Of a DNA stretch of 64,000 bases, positions 1 through 7,104 are shown in pieces (position 1 is the first letter of the stretch; each line of letters opens with the position of its first letter). Under the pieces are notes generated by a model. It was not told where the DNA came from. It saw nothing but the letters and a program-made list of their open reading frames with translations, and searched no databases. The translations under genes were made by a program, and so were the position numbers. Origin of the DNA: Brevibacterium ihuae (lineage in GTDB: Bacteria; Actinomycetota; Actinomycetes; Actinomycetales; Brevibacteriaceae); contig NZ_FXWZ01000002.1 of assembly GCF_900184225.1 (NCBI RefSeq), positions 788,369-852,368 on the forward strand. Direction: 5' to 3'.

Positions 1-24
1 CGCCTGAGCCGCTGACAGGGGGGG

Positions 25-51
25 GGGGCCGGGAATTCGATCCCCGGCCCC
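25..51 (-). terminator. Hairpin downstream of rsrA, beside a G11 run
   Basis: A 9-bp GC stem (25-33 with 43-51) with a 9-nt loop lies just past the rsrA stop codon. There is no T tract. It is followed on the minus strand by a C11 run (G at 18-28). It is a plausible weak terminator of the sigR-rsrA transcript. Confidence 0.4.
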
Positions 52-69
52 GCCCCTCTGCGTGTGTGC

Positions 70-405
70 TCAGCCCCGGTCGACCCGGCGGACGGTGATC
101 GTCGTCTGCTCCATGACGATGCGGGCCCGGATGCGCTCCTTGAGGCCGTCGGGCGCAGCGTCCTTGCAGCACGACCGCCGGACGAGCTCCTTGAGGAGCG
201 CCTCGACGGCGTACTCCTCCCGGCACTCGTGGCACGTGTCGATGTGCTCGCGGATGACGTCGATCTCCTGTGCGGACAGCTCGCCGTCGAGGAAGTGGTA
301 GATCCGGGTCAGGCTCTCCTGCCGGCCCGAGGCGCAGCAGTCCTCCCGGCGGCGCGGATCCGAGCCGGGGCGTCCGCCGGCCGGCATGCTCTGCATCTCA
401 CTCAT
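70..405 (-). CDS. rsrA: RsrA-like mycothiol-system zinc anti-sigma factor
   Basis: The protein has 111 residues and belongs to the ZAS anti-sigma family, cytoplasmic proteins that hold a redox sigma factor inactive until disulfide stress ejects zinc. The signature H54-x3-C58-x2-C61 is visible, and C23/C24 upstream are candidates for the redox-active partner cysteine. A second Cys pair lies at C79/C80. The ATG at 405 has a strong ribosome-binding site (AAGGAGG, 6 nt away). It overlaps the last 8 nt of sigR, so the two are translationally coupled, which ensures co-production of sigma and anti-sigma. The mshB gene near 57 kb supplies mycothiol, the thiol that normally resets this switch. Family assignment is firm; the exact cysteine roles are inferred from Streptomyces RsrA. 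Confidence 0.93.
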   Translation of the reverse strand: MSEMQSMPAGGRPGSDPRRREDCCASGRQESLTRIYHFLDGELSAQEIDVIREHIDTCHECREEYAVEALLKELVRRSCCKDAAPDGLKERIRARIVMEQTTITVRRVDRG

Positions 406-1024
406 CGTCGGCCTCCTTCCGGTTCCCGAATCCGCGGTCGGCGGCGTAGTCGGAGAGCATCTCGCGCAGCTGGCGCCGCCCGCGGTGCAGGCGCGACATC
501 ACCGTTCCGATCGGGGTGTCCATGACCTCGGCGATCTCCTTGTACGGCAGACCTTCGACGTCGGCGTAGTAGACGACCATCCGGAAGTCCTCCGGGAGCC
601 GGCTCAGCGCATCGGTGACGTCGCTGTCGGGCAGCCGGTCGAGCGCCTCGAGCTCGGCGGAGCGGCCGCCGGACGAGGTGTGCGAGGCCGCGCGGTGGAT
701 CTGCCAGTCCTCGATGTCCTCACCGCTCGATTCGAGCGGCTGCCGCTGCTTCTTGCGGTACGTGTTGATGAAGGTGTTGGTGAGGATGCGGTACAGCCAC
801 GCCTTGAGATTCGTGCCCGGGGTGTACTGGTGGAAGGCGGCATAGGCCTTCGTGTACGCCTCCTGCACGAGGTCCTCGGCGTCGGCTGGGTTCCGGGTCA
901 TCCGCAGGGCGGCCGCGTAGAGCTGGTTGACGTACTCGAGCGCATCGCGCTCGAATCGCGCGGAGCGCTCGGCCTCGGTCTCTGCTGCGGTCTCGTCCAC
1001 CGTCGGGGATGTCGATTCAGTCAT
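398..1024 (-). CDS. sigR: Redox-responsive ECF sigma factor SigR/SigH
   Basis: This is a group 4 (ECF) sigma factor of about 208 residues from the ATG at 1024. Region 2 is seen in [18 protein letters not shown] followed by the -10 recognition part ([19 protein letters not shown]). Region 4 with its helix-turn-helix is seen in [21 protein letters not shown]. The immediate partner RsrA identifies it as the thiol-oxidative-stress sigma factor. The frame is open upstream: an ATG at 1120 with its own GAGAGGA site 5 nt away would add 32 residues, and a GTG lies at 1156. Two promoters fit two products: a -10 box TATCAT (1033-1038) close to the ATG at 1024, and a SigR-type promoter (1186-1211) for the longer form. 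Confidence 0.93.
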   Translation of the reverse strand: MTESTSPTVDETAAETEAERSARFERDALEYVNQLYAAALRMTRNPADAEDLVQEAYTKAYAAFHQYTPGTNLKAWLYRILTNTFINTYRKKQRQPLESSGEDIEDWQIHRAASHTSSGGRSAELEALDRLPDSDVTDALSRLPEDFRMVVYYADVEGLPYKEIAEVMDTPIGTVMSRLHRGRRQLREMLSDYAADRGFGNRKEADDE

Positions 1025-1032
1025 CACCGTCC

Positions 1033-1038
1033 ATGATA
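1033..1038 (-). promoter_or_regulatory. -10 box for the short form of sigR
   Basis: TATCAT on the minus strand ends 8 nt before the sigR ATG at 1024. The transcript would be leaderless or nearly so, which matches the spacing seen at many genes in this window. It probably gives basal sigR expression. Confidence 0.5.
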
Positions 1039-1185
1039 CGCCCGCGCCCGCCGCGGGGACGGCGTCCCCGTCCCTCGCGCGCACCGGGCGCTCATCGAGC
1101 ATCTGCGCCACCATCCGCATCACTGTCCTCTCCGCCGCTCGGGCCGACCCGGTCACGGGACGGCGTCCGCGGCTCCAATCGGTCC

Positions 1186-1211
1186 AACGCGGCGGCTCCC
1201 GCCGATATTCC
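1186..1211 (-). promoter_or_regulatory. SigR-type autoregulatory promoter
   Basis: On the minus strand GGAAT (1211-1207) and GTT (1188-1186) are separated by exactly 18 nt. This is the GGGAAT-N18-GTT pattern of SigR regulons (here CGGAAT). Transcription would begin near 1178, upstream of the ATG at 1120, so it should produce the N-terminally extended sigma factor. Confidence 0.7.
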
Positions 1212-1293
1212 GGCGGCCGTTCCGCACGTCGCCGGGCGACCGACTATGCTCGGACAGCAGGAGTACCGCCACCCCCTGACGGAAGGAAACACC

Positions 1294-1779
1294 GTGTCCC
1301 TGGTCCGGTTCATCGCACGTCCCATGCTCGCGTCCGCCTACATCGGCAACGGCATCGCCCGCGTCCGGCGCCCGCAGGCCGCCGCGGCATCCGTGGCCCC
1401 GCTCCTGTCGCTCGTCAAGAAGCAGGTCGATCTGCCCGTCGACGCCGAGACCGTCGCCCGGGTCACCGGTGCCGCCCAGGTCGCAGCGGGCTCGCTGCTC
1501 GCGATCGGCCGCTTCCCCCGGCTCTCCTCGACCGTGCTCGTCGGCACCTACCTCATCGACGTCATCGGCCAGCAGCTGAGCAAGGACTCCGACACCCCGT
1601 CGAAGAACACCCTCCTCGCCCGCACCTCGATGCTCGGCGGCGCGCTCCTCGCGAGCGTCGACACCGCCGGCAAGCCCGGGCTCGCGTGGCGGGCCCAGCA
1701 CGCCGCGGAGGACCTCTGGCGCAACGTCGAGCGCACCTCGGCCAAGGCGCTCGACACCGTGAGCCTGCCCTCGCGGTGA
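1294..1779 (+). CDS. DoxX-family membrane protein
   Basis: A protein of 161 residues read from GTG 1294, which follows a good ribosome-binding site (GGAAGGAA). It has the DoxX pattern: an N-terminal amphipathic start (LVRFIARPMLASAYIGNGI), then several hydrophobic segments (VAAGSLLAIGRFPRLSS, TVLVGTYLIDVIGQQL). DoxX proteins are small multi-pass membrane proteins often tied to redox or thiol metabolism, so its position divergent from sigR-rsrA is suggestive but does not prove regulation by SigR. A -10-like TATGCT lies at 1245-1250. The GTG of aroA overlaps its stop codon, so the two genes are read together. The longer open frame back to 1009 runs through the sigR promoter region and is unlikely to be used. 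Confidence 0.75.
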   Translation: MSLVRFIARPMLASAYIGNGIARVRRPQAAAASVAPLLSLVKKQVDLPVDAETVARVTGAAQVAAGSLLAIGRFPRLSSTVLVGTYLIDVIGQQLSKDSDTPSKNTLLARTSMLGGALLASVDTAGKPGLAWRAQHAAEDLWRNVERTSAKALDTVSLPSR

Positions 1780-3074
1780 CGTCCGGCTCCAGCCCGTCGT
1801 GGCCCGCACCGTGCGTCGACGCATCGGTGCGGGCCACCGTCGCAGTCCCCGGTTCCAAGTCGCTCACCAACCGGTTCCTCGTCCTCGCGGCGATCGCGAC
1901 CGAGCCCTCGCGGGTCGAGAACCCCCTGCTGAGCAGGGACACCGAGCTCATGATCGACGCCCTGCGCTCACTCGGCGCCCGGATCACCGCCGGTGACGAC
2001 GGCGCGCTGCAGGTGGTCCCGATCCCCGAGCGCGCTCCGAAGGCCGCCGCTCCCGTGACGATCGAGTGCGGCCTCGCCGGCACCGTCATGCGGTTCGCCC
2101 CCCCGGTCGCCGCGGCCATCGGCCGACAGGTCCGCTTCGACGGCGATCCCCAGGCCTATGCGCGCCCGATGTCGACCGTGCTCGACGCGCTCCGTCGGCT
2201 CGGGGTCGAGGTCAGCACCGACTCCGGCGCCGATGCGCTGCCCTTCACCGTCGCGGCCCCGGACGGGGTGCGCGGGGGTCACCTCGATCTCGACGCCTCG
2301 GCGTCGAGCCAGTTCATCTCCGGCCTGCTGCTCGCCGCGAGCGCCTTCGACCTCGGACTCGAGCTCACCCATGTGGGCGAGCGGCTGCCGTCCCGACCCC
2401 ATATCGACATGACGCTCGAGACCCTCGCCGACGCCGGCGTCGTGGTGAGCGAACCGGAGCCGCACCGCTGGGTCGTCGAGCCCGGGCGCCCGCGCGGGCT
2501 GCGGGTCGCCGTCGAGCCCGACCTGTCGAACGCGGCGACCTTCCTCGGGGCGGCGCTCGTCACCGGCGGCACCGTGACGATCCCGCGCTGGCCGGTCCAC
2601 ACCACGCAGGCCGGCGATGCGATGCGCGGGATCGTCGAGCTCTTCGGCGGCACCGCCGACATCGGCCGGCACGGCCTCACCGTCACCGGCCCGGAGGAGC
2701 TGCGGCCGGTCGACCTCGACCTCGGCGACGTCGGCGAGCTCACCCCGGTGGTCGCCGCGATCGCCGCGTGCGCACCGGGCACCTCGACGCTGCGGAACAT
2801 CGGCCACCTGCGAGGACACGAGACCGACCGGCTCAGCGCCCTCGCCACGGAGCTCACCGCGGTCGGGGCCGAGGTCGACGAGGGACCGGACTCGCTCACC
2901 ATCCGCTCCCGCGCAGCGCACGGGTCCCTCTGGGGCACCTACCACGACCACCGCATGGTCATGGCCGGTGCGATCATCGGTCTGCGCGTGCCCGGCATCG
3001 AGATCGCCGACGTCGCCACGGTCGGCAAGACGATGCCGGAGTTCACCGCGCTGTGGACCGCGATGCTCGGGTGA
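1776..3074 (+). CDS. aroA: 3-phosphoshikimate 1-carboxyvinyltransferase (EPSP synthase)
   Basis: A cytoplasmic enzyme of 432 residues that joins shikimate-3-phosphate and PEP in the chorismate pathway. Hallmarks include the N-terminal VAVPGSKSLTNRFLVLAAI, GLAGTVMRFAPPVAA (PEP-binding loop), SSQFISGLLLAA, and DHRMVMAGAIIGL near the C-terminus. Length is typical. Start: GTG 1776, which overlaps the TGA of the DoxX gene and keeps the conserved WPAP lead-in before the first beta strand. A GTG near 1827 would cut that off. The arrangement aroA followed 3 nt later by rsgA is common in actinomycetes, where the pair often sits next to the sigH/sigR locus, as here. Confidence 0.95.
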   Translation: MTSGSSPSWPAPCVDASVRATVAVPGSKSLTNRFLVLAAIATEPSRVENPLLSRDTELMIDALRSLGARITAGDDGALQVVPIPERAPKAAAPVTIECGLAGTVMRFAPPVAAAIGRQVRFDGDPQAYARPMSTVLDALRRLGVEVSTDSGADALPFTVAAPDGVRGGHLDLDASASSQFISGLLLAASAFDLGLELTHVGERLPSRPHIDMTLETLADAGVVVSEPEPHRWVVEPGRPRGLRVAVEPDLSNAATFLGAALVTGGTVTIPRWPVHTTQAGDAMRGIVELFGGTADIGRHGLTVTGPEELRPVDLDLGDVGELTPVVAAIAACAPGTSTLRNIGHLRGHETDRLSALATELTAVGAEVDEGPDSLTIRSRAAHGSLWGTYHDHRMVMAGAIIGLRVPGIEIADVATVGKTMPEFTALWTAMLG

Positions 3075-3077
3075 GCG

Positions 3078-4109
3078 ATGCCGGGCCGCTACCGAGACTT
3101 CACCGAGGACGACTACCGTCCGCGCCCCAACCGCCGGGGTTCGCGTCCGCGCACCAAGGACCGACCGGATCACAGCGACGCGCCGACCGCGATGGTCGTC
3201 GGCGTCGATCGCGGCCGGTACCGCGCCGTGCTCGAGGACGGGAGCTCCGGAGCGCCCGCCGACGCCCCGGTGATCACCTGCGTACGGGCCTCGCGGCTGC
3301 GCCGGCAGGCGATCGTCCCGGGCGACCGCGTGCGGGTCGTCGGCGACACCTCGGGTGTTGCGGGGACGCTCGCCCGCATCGCCGAGGTGCTCCCCCGCCG
3401 AACCGTGCTGCGCCGCAGCGCCGATGACACCGACCCCACCGAGCGCGTCATCGTCGCCAACGCCGACCAGCTCGTCGTCGTCACCGCGACTGCGGACCCC
3501 GAACCCTCGTGGGGACTCATCGATCGGACTCTCACCGCCGCCTTCGACGCCGGGATCACCCCGCTGCTCGCGGTGACCAAGCTCGACCTCGCCCCGCTCG
3601 ATGCGATCGGCGAGCGCTTCGGGGCCACCGGGGTGGACATCGTCCCGTGCGGCTTCGACGCCTCCGGCCGACCGCGCACCGACGCCCTCGAGACCGTGCT
3701 CTCCGGGCACCTGAGCGTGCTCGTGGGCCACTCCGGGGTCGGGAAGTCGACGCTGATGAACGCCCTCGTTCCGCAGGCCGACCGGGCGACCGGGGCGGTC
3801 AACGCGGTGACCGGACGCGGGCGGCACACCTCGTCCTCGGCGGTCTGCCTGCCACTGCCGGCCGGCGGCTGGCTCATCGACACCCCGGGGGTCCGCAGCT
3901 TCGGCCTCGCCCACGTCGACCCGCAGAACGTGCTGGCGGCCTTCGGCGAGCTCGTCCCGGCCACCGCCGACTGCCCCAAGGGCTGCGCGCACCTCGCGGA
4001 CTCCGCCGGCTGCGCGCTCGACGCCTGGGTCGCCGAGGGCCGCGCCGGGGAATCGGGTCAGGCGCGTCTGTCCTCGCTCCGACGCCTCCTCGACAACCTC
4101 CGCGGCTGA
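3078..4109 (+). CDS. rsgA: Ribosome small-subunit GTPase RsgA
   Basis: A circularly permuted GTPase of 343 residues that checks and matures the 30S subunit. The order is permuted as expected: an N-terminal OB-fold (about 36-115), the G4 motif TKLD before the P-loop G217-HSGVGKS-T225, then DTPGVRSFGL, and a C-terminal zinc knuckle (CPKGCAHLADSAGCALD). The N-terminus is basic and Arg-rich. ATG 3078 lies 3 nt after the aroA stop, so the two are co-transcribed and probably coupled. Nothing essential is missing. Confidence 0.95.
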   Translation: MPGRYRDFTEDDYRPRPNRRGSRPRTKDRPDHSDAPTAMVVGVDRGRYRAVLEDGSSGAPADAPVITCVRASRLRRQAIVPGDRVRVVGDTSGVAGTLARIAEVLPRRTVLRRSADDTDPTERVIVANADQLVVVTATADPEPSWGLIDRTLTAAFDAGITPLLAVTKLDLAPLDAIGERFGATGVDIVPCGFDASGRPRTDALETVLSGHLSVLVGHSGVGKSTLMNALVPQADRATGAVNAVTGRGRHTSSSAVCLPLPAGGWLIDTPGVRSFGLAHVDPQNVLAAFGELVPATADCPKGCAHLADSAGCALDAWVAEGRAGESGQARLSSLRRLLDNLRG

Positions 4110-4170
4110 GGCGCTCTCACCACGCGATCACCGGCGGACACCGGGACCCGCGCCTCGCTACAGTGGCCCC

Positions 4171-4935
4171 ATGGACGACTTGCAGCTCGCACTCGCGCTC
4201 GCGGACCGGGCCGATGCGCTCACCCTCCCCCGGTTCCGCGCGCACGACCTCACCGTGACCACCAAACCGGATCTCACCCCGGTGACCGATGTCGACCGGG
4301 CGGTCGAGGCGATGATCTCCGAGGTCCTCGCCGAGCACCGGCCCGACGACGCGATGGTCGGCGAGGAGTACGGCACCCGCGGCGAATCCGCGCGGCGCTG
4401 GATCGTCGATCCCATCGACGGGACGAAGAACTTCGTGCGCGGGGTTCCCGTCTACGCCACCCTCATCGGGCTCTACGAGGGAGAGACCCCGCTCGTCGGC
4501 GTGGTGAGCGCCCCGGCCCTCGGACGACGCTGGTTCGCGTCCGCAGGCGGCGGCGCCCGGCTCGTCGTCGACGGCGGCGAGCCGGAGGAGATCCGCGTCT
4601 CCGGCGTCGATGCGCTGTCCGACGCCTCGTTCTCCTACGCCTCGCTCACCGGATGGAAGGAGCGCGGGACCCGGGAGGGCCTGCTCGCGCTCTGCGACAC
4701 CGTGTGGCGCACCCGCGGCTACGGCGACTTCTGGTCGTACATGCTCCTCGCGGAGGGAGCGGTCGACATCGCCGCCGAACCCGAGCTCGAGCTCTACGAC
4801 ATGGCCGCCCTCGTCCCCATCGTCCTCGAGGCCGGCGGCCGGTTCACCGACCTCGACGGCGCCGACGGCCCGTTCGGCGGCAATGCGGTGGCGACGAACG
4901 GCCGCCTCCACGACGCGGTGCTGGAGTACCTGTGA
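4171..4935 (+). CDS. hisN: Histidinol-phosphatase, inositol monophosphatase fold
   Basis: A protein of 254 residues in the Mg-dependent inositol-monophosphatase superfamily. Metal-site motifs: GEE (EEYGT), DPIDGTKNF, and the late Asp in EPELELYDMAAL. The closest actinobacterial class is HisN, which performs the penultimate step of histidine synthesis; a role as inositol monophosphatase or CysQ cannot be excluded by eye. The mRNA looks leaderless: TACAGT (4159-4164) ends 6 nt before ATG 4171. Its TGA overlaps the ATG of the following aminotransferase (TGATG), indicating an operon. Confidence 0.85.
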   Translation: MDDLQLALALADRADALTLPRFRAHDLTVTTKPDLTPVTDVDRAVEAMISEVLAEHRPDDAMVGEEYGTRGESARRWIVDPIDGTKNFVRGVPVYATLIGLYEGETPLVGVVSAPALGRRWFASAGGGARLVVDGGEPEEIRVSGVDALSDASFSYASLTGWKERGTREGLLALCDTVWRTRGYGDFWSYMLLAEGAVDIAAEPELELYDMAALVPIVLEAGGRFTDLDGADGPFGGNAVATNGRLHDAVLEYL

Positions 4936-6191
4936 TGCCCGATCGCATGCAGGCCCCGCTGTGGCACCGGATGGTCGAGGCGGCCGGGCTCGTCCGCGCC
5001 GACGGGACGGTGGGCGAGACGATCTTCGGCCAGATGACCCAGCTCGCCGCGGCCCACGGCGCGGTCAACCTCGGGCAGGGGGCGCCGGGGACCGCCGCCG
5101 CGGAGTCCCTCGTCGCAGCCGCCGGTGAGGCGATGCGGGCCGGGTTCAATCAGTATGCCCCCGGACAGGGGCACACCGAGCTCATCGAGGCCGTGGTCGA
5201 GCAGCGTCGCCGCGAGTACGGCCACGTCGTGCGTCCCGAGGAGGTGCTCGTCACCGTCGGGGCGACCGAGGCGCTCACCGCGTCGATCCTCGCCCTCGTC
5301 CCCGCAGGCTCCGAGGTCATCGTGTTCGAGCCGTTCTACGACGCGTACCCCGCCGCGCTCGCCGCTGCCGGTGCGACGATGATCACCGTGCCCGTGCTGC
5401 CCGATGCCGCCGGCGGGTTCTCCCCCGACTGGCAGGCGTTCGACGCCGCGGTCTCGGAGTCGACCTCCGCGATCATCGTCAACTCCCCGCACAACCCCAC
5501 CGGCGCGGTCCTCGCGCTCGAGCACCTGCAGCGGATCTTCACCGCCGCGCAGGCCGCCGACGCCTGGCTCATCACCGACGAGGTCTACGAGTACCTCGTG
5601 TTCGACGGTGCCGAGCACCGGGCGCTCGCCGCGCACGTCGACGAACCCGAGCGCGTGGTGTCGGTGTCCTCGGCGGGCAAGTCGTTCAACGTCACGGGAT
5701 GGAAGGTCGGCTGGGTCATCGCCGCGCCGGAGGTGCGGGAGGCGATCCAGGGGGTCAAGCAGTTCCTCACCTTCACGGCCGGGTCGCCGTTCCAGATCGC
5801 GGTGGCCGAGGCGCTGCACGGGGATTCCCCGTTCCCCGCGGAGAACCGCGATTCGCTCGCCGCGCGGCGTGCGGTGCTCCTCGATGCGCTGCGCGCGGTG
5901 CCGGGGCTCGAGATCCGCACCCCGCAGGCGGGCTACTTCGTCCTCGTCGACTTCGCCCCGCTCACCGACGAGGACGCCTTCGCGCTCAACGAGCGGATCA
6001 CCCGCGAGTACGGCTTCACCGGGATCCCGGTGGCCGGACTGTGCCGTGCGGGCTCGGCGACGGCCGAGCACTACCGCTCGACGATCCGCTATTCGTTCTG
6101 CAAGGGACCCGACGACGTCGACGCCGCAGCGCAGAGCATCGCCCGGCTCGCCGCCGCGGTGGCCGACGGAACCTTCACCGCGCGGGGCTAG
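4935..6191 (+). CDS. PLP-dependent class I/II aminotransferase
   Basis: A fold-type I aminotransferase of 418 residues. Features: NLGQGAP near the N-terminus, YAPGQGHTELIEAV, NSPHNPTGAV, DEVYEYLVFDG, the PLP lysine K249 in SSAGKSFNVTGWKVGW, and the Arg-bearing TIRYSFCKG near the end. It resembles the actinobacterial group annotated as N-succinyldiaminopimelate or kynurenine/glutamine-type aminotransferases. A second, separate DapC-like enzyme occurs at 51715-52833, so the substrate here is uncertain. ATG 4935 overlaps the hisN stop. A long palindrome follows the gene. Confidence 0.85.
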   Translation: MPDRMQAPLWHRMVEAAGLVRADGTVGETIFGQMTQLAAAHGAVNLGQGAPGTAAAESLVAAAGEAMRAGFNQYAPGQGHTELIEAVVEQRRREYGHVVRPEEVLVTVGATEALTASILALVPAGSEVIVFEPFYDAYPAALAAAGATMITVPVLPDAAGGFSPDWQAFDAAVSESTSAIIVNSPHNPTGAVLALEHLQRIFTAAQAADAWLITDEVYEYLVFDGAEHRALAAHVDEPERVVSVSSAGKSFNVTGWKVGWVIAAPEVREAIQGVKQFLTFTAGSPFQIAVAEALHGDSPFPAENRDSLAARRAVLLDALRAVPGLEIRTPQAGYFVLVDFAPLTDEDAFALNERITREYGFTGIPVAGLCRAGSATAEHYRSTIRYSFCKGPDDVDAAAQSIARLAAAVADGTFTARG

Positions 6192-6230
6192 CGGACGTCG
6201 GGGCCCGCTGCGGCGCGCTCCGACCTCCCC

Positions 6231-6280
6231 GGACGCACGAGGCGCCCGCACCGTCGACGGTGCGGGCGCCTCGGGCGTCC
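6231..6280. terminator. Bidirectional hairpin terminator
   Basis: A nearly perfect 50-nt palindrome. The core 6238-6273 is fully paired, then one mismatch, then six more pairs (6231-6236 with 6275-6280). It lies between the convergent aminotransferase and yceI-like genes and can fold identically in both transcripts. There is no T tract, as usual at this GC content. Confidence 0.8.
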
Positions 6281-6321
6281 GGCGGCGCGCTCGCGGACCT
6301 ACCGCGGGCGCCACCCGGGGA

Positions 6322-6870
6322 TCAGGCCTGCTTGGCGGCCTCGATCTCGATGTTGATGGCGATCTTGTCGCTCACGAGGAGCTCGCCGCCGCCGAGCGCG
6401 GCGTCGAACTTCATCCCGAAGTCCTTGCGGTTGACGGTGGTCGTGGCGGAGAAGCCGGCGAGCGCGGAGTCGCCGTCGACGGCGACGCCGTTGAACTCGG
6501 CCTTGAAGGTCACGGGCAGGGTGACGCCGCGCATGGTGAGGTCGCCGACGAGGTCGAACTCGGCGCCGTCGAAGTTCTCGATCGCGGTCGACACGAAGGT
6601 GGCCTGCGGGTACTCCTCGGCGAGGAAGAAGTCGCCGGACTGGAGGTGGCCGTCGCGCTGCTCGTTGCCGGTGGTGATCGAGGCGACGTTCGCGGAGGCC
6701 TCGACGGTGCTGTTCTCGAACTCGTCGGCGACGGCGATGACGCCGGTGAAGTCGGTGAACTCGCCGCGGACCTTCGACACACCGGCGTGGCGGGCGACGA
6801 AGCCGAAGTCGGAGTGGAGGGCGTCGAAGTTCCAGGTGCCGGCGGTGAGGTTGGTGGGCAGAGCGGTCAT
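6322..6870 (-). CDS. YceI-family lipocalin-like protein
   Basis: A protein of 182 residues with the YceI beta-barrel pattern: GTWNFDALHSDFGFVARHAGVSKVRGEF at the N-terminus (written here only as a landmark, residues about 11-38), SGDFFLAEEYP, FDLVGDLTMRGVTLPV, and KDFGMKFDAALGGG. YceI proteins bind long polyisoprenoid or amide lipids; some are periplasmic. This one has no signal peptide and looks cytoplasmic. ATG 6870 follows GAGGAG. Its promoter is exceptionally clear and carries a palindrome between -35 and -10 (see 6887-6939), so it is probably controlled by a MarR-type repressor encoded elsewhere. Confidence 0.9.
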   Translation of the reverse strand: MTALPTNLTAGTWNFDALHSDFGFVARHAGVSKVRGEFTDFTGVIAVADEFENSTVEASANVASITTGNEQRDGHLQSGDFFLAEEYPQATFVSTAIENFDGAEFDLVGDLTMRGVTLPVTFKAEFNGVAVDGDSALAGFSATTTVNRKDFGMKFDAALGGGELLVSDKIAINIEIEAAKQA

Positions 6871-6886
6871 GGTGTTCTCCTCATTG

Positions 6887-6939
6887 GTTAAGTTTTTAAC
6901 TACAAGAGATAATGTAGTTGACGCTTCAACTACTTGCAA
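6887..6939 (-). promoter_or_regulatory. yceI promoter with nested repressor operator
   Basis: Minus-strand -35 TTGCAA (6939-6934), 17-nt spacer, -10 TACATT (6916-6911). A perfect 8-bp inverted repeat GTAGTTGA-N4-TCAACTAC (6914-6933) fills the spacer and touches the -10. A second, related palindrome, GTTAA-N4-TTAAC (6887-6900), lies near the transcription start. The AT-rich patch stands out from its surroundings. The pattern fits a MarR- or TetR-type repressor. Confidence 0.75.
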
Positions 6940-7002
6940 GTGCGTGCACCCCGACCTCGCCGTGTCCCTCATCACACATCCTCCACCCGATCGTCGCCTC
7001 CG

Positions 7003-7059
7003 CACACTGCAGAATCCGTCGGTTCCTGAGAACGGTTCCGCCGGAAACTGCGATCTCAC
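7003..7059 (+). repeat. 57-nt palindromic repeat, copy A (degenerate)
   Basis: Begins CACACTGCA and ends ATCTCAC, with the central TTCCTGAGAACGG shared with copy B at 50020. It is exactly as long as copies B and C, but its right arm has drifted, so the hairpin is imperfect. It lies between the divergent yceI and lhr starts. Confidence 0.75.
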
Positions 7060-7104
7060 CGCTGAGCGTCCGCTCCGGCCGGACCGGCGGGGCACAATGG
7101 ACGG

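Noticed and set aside
18..28. G11 run as a phase-variable tract
   Set aside because: It lies downstream of the rsrA stop codon and not in a promoter or coding region, so a length change would have no obvious effect.
1009..1293. N-terminal extension of the DoxX-like protein
   Set aside because: The extra codons are Pro/Arg-rich, cross the sigR promoter and lack a ribosome-binding site, whereas GTG 1294 has a good one.
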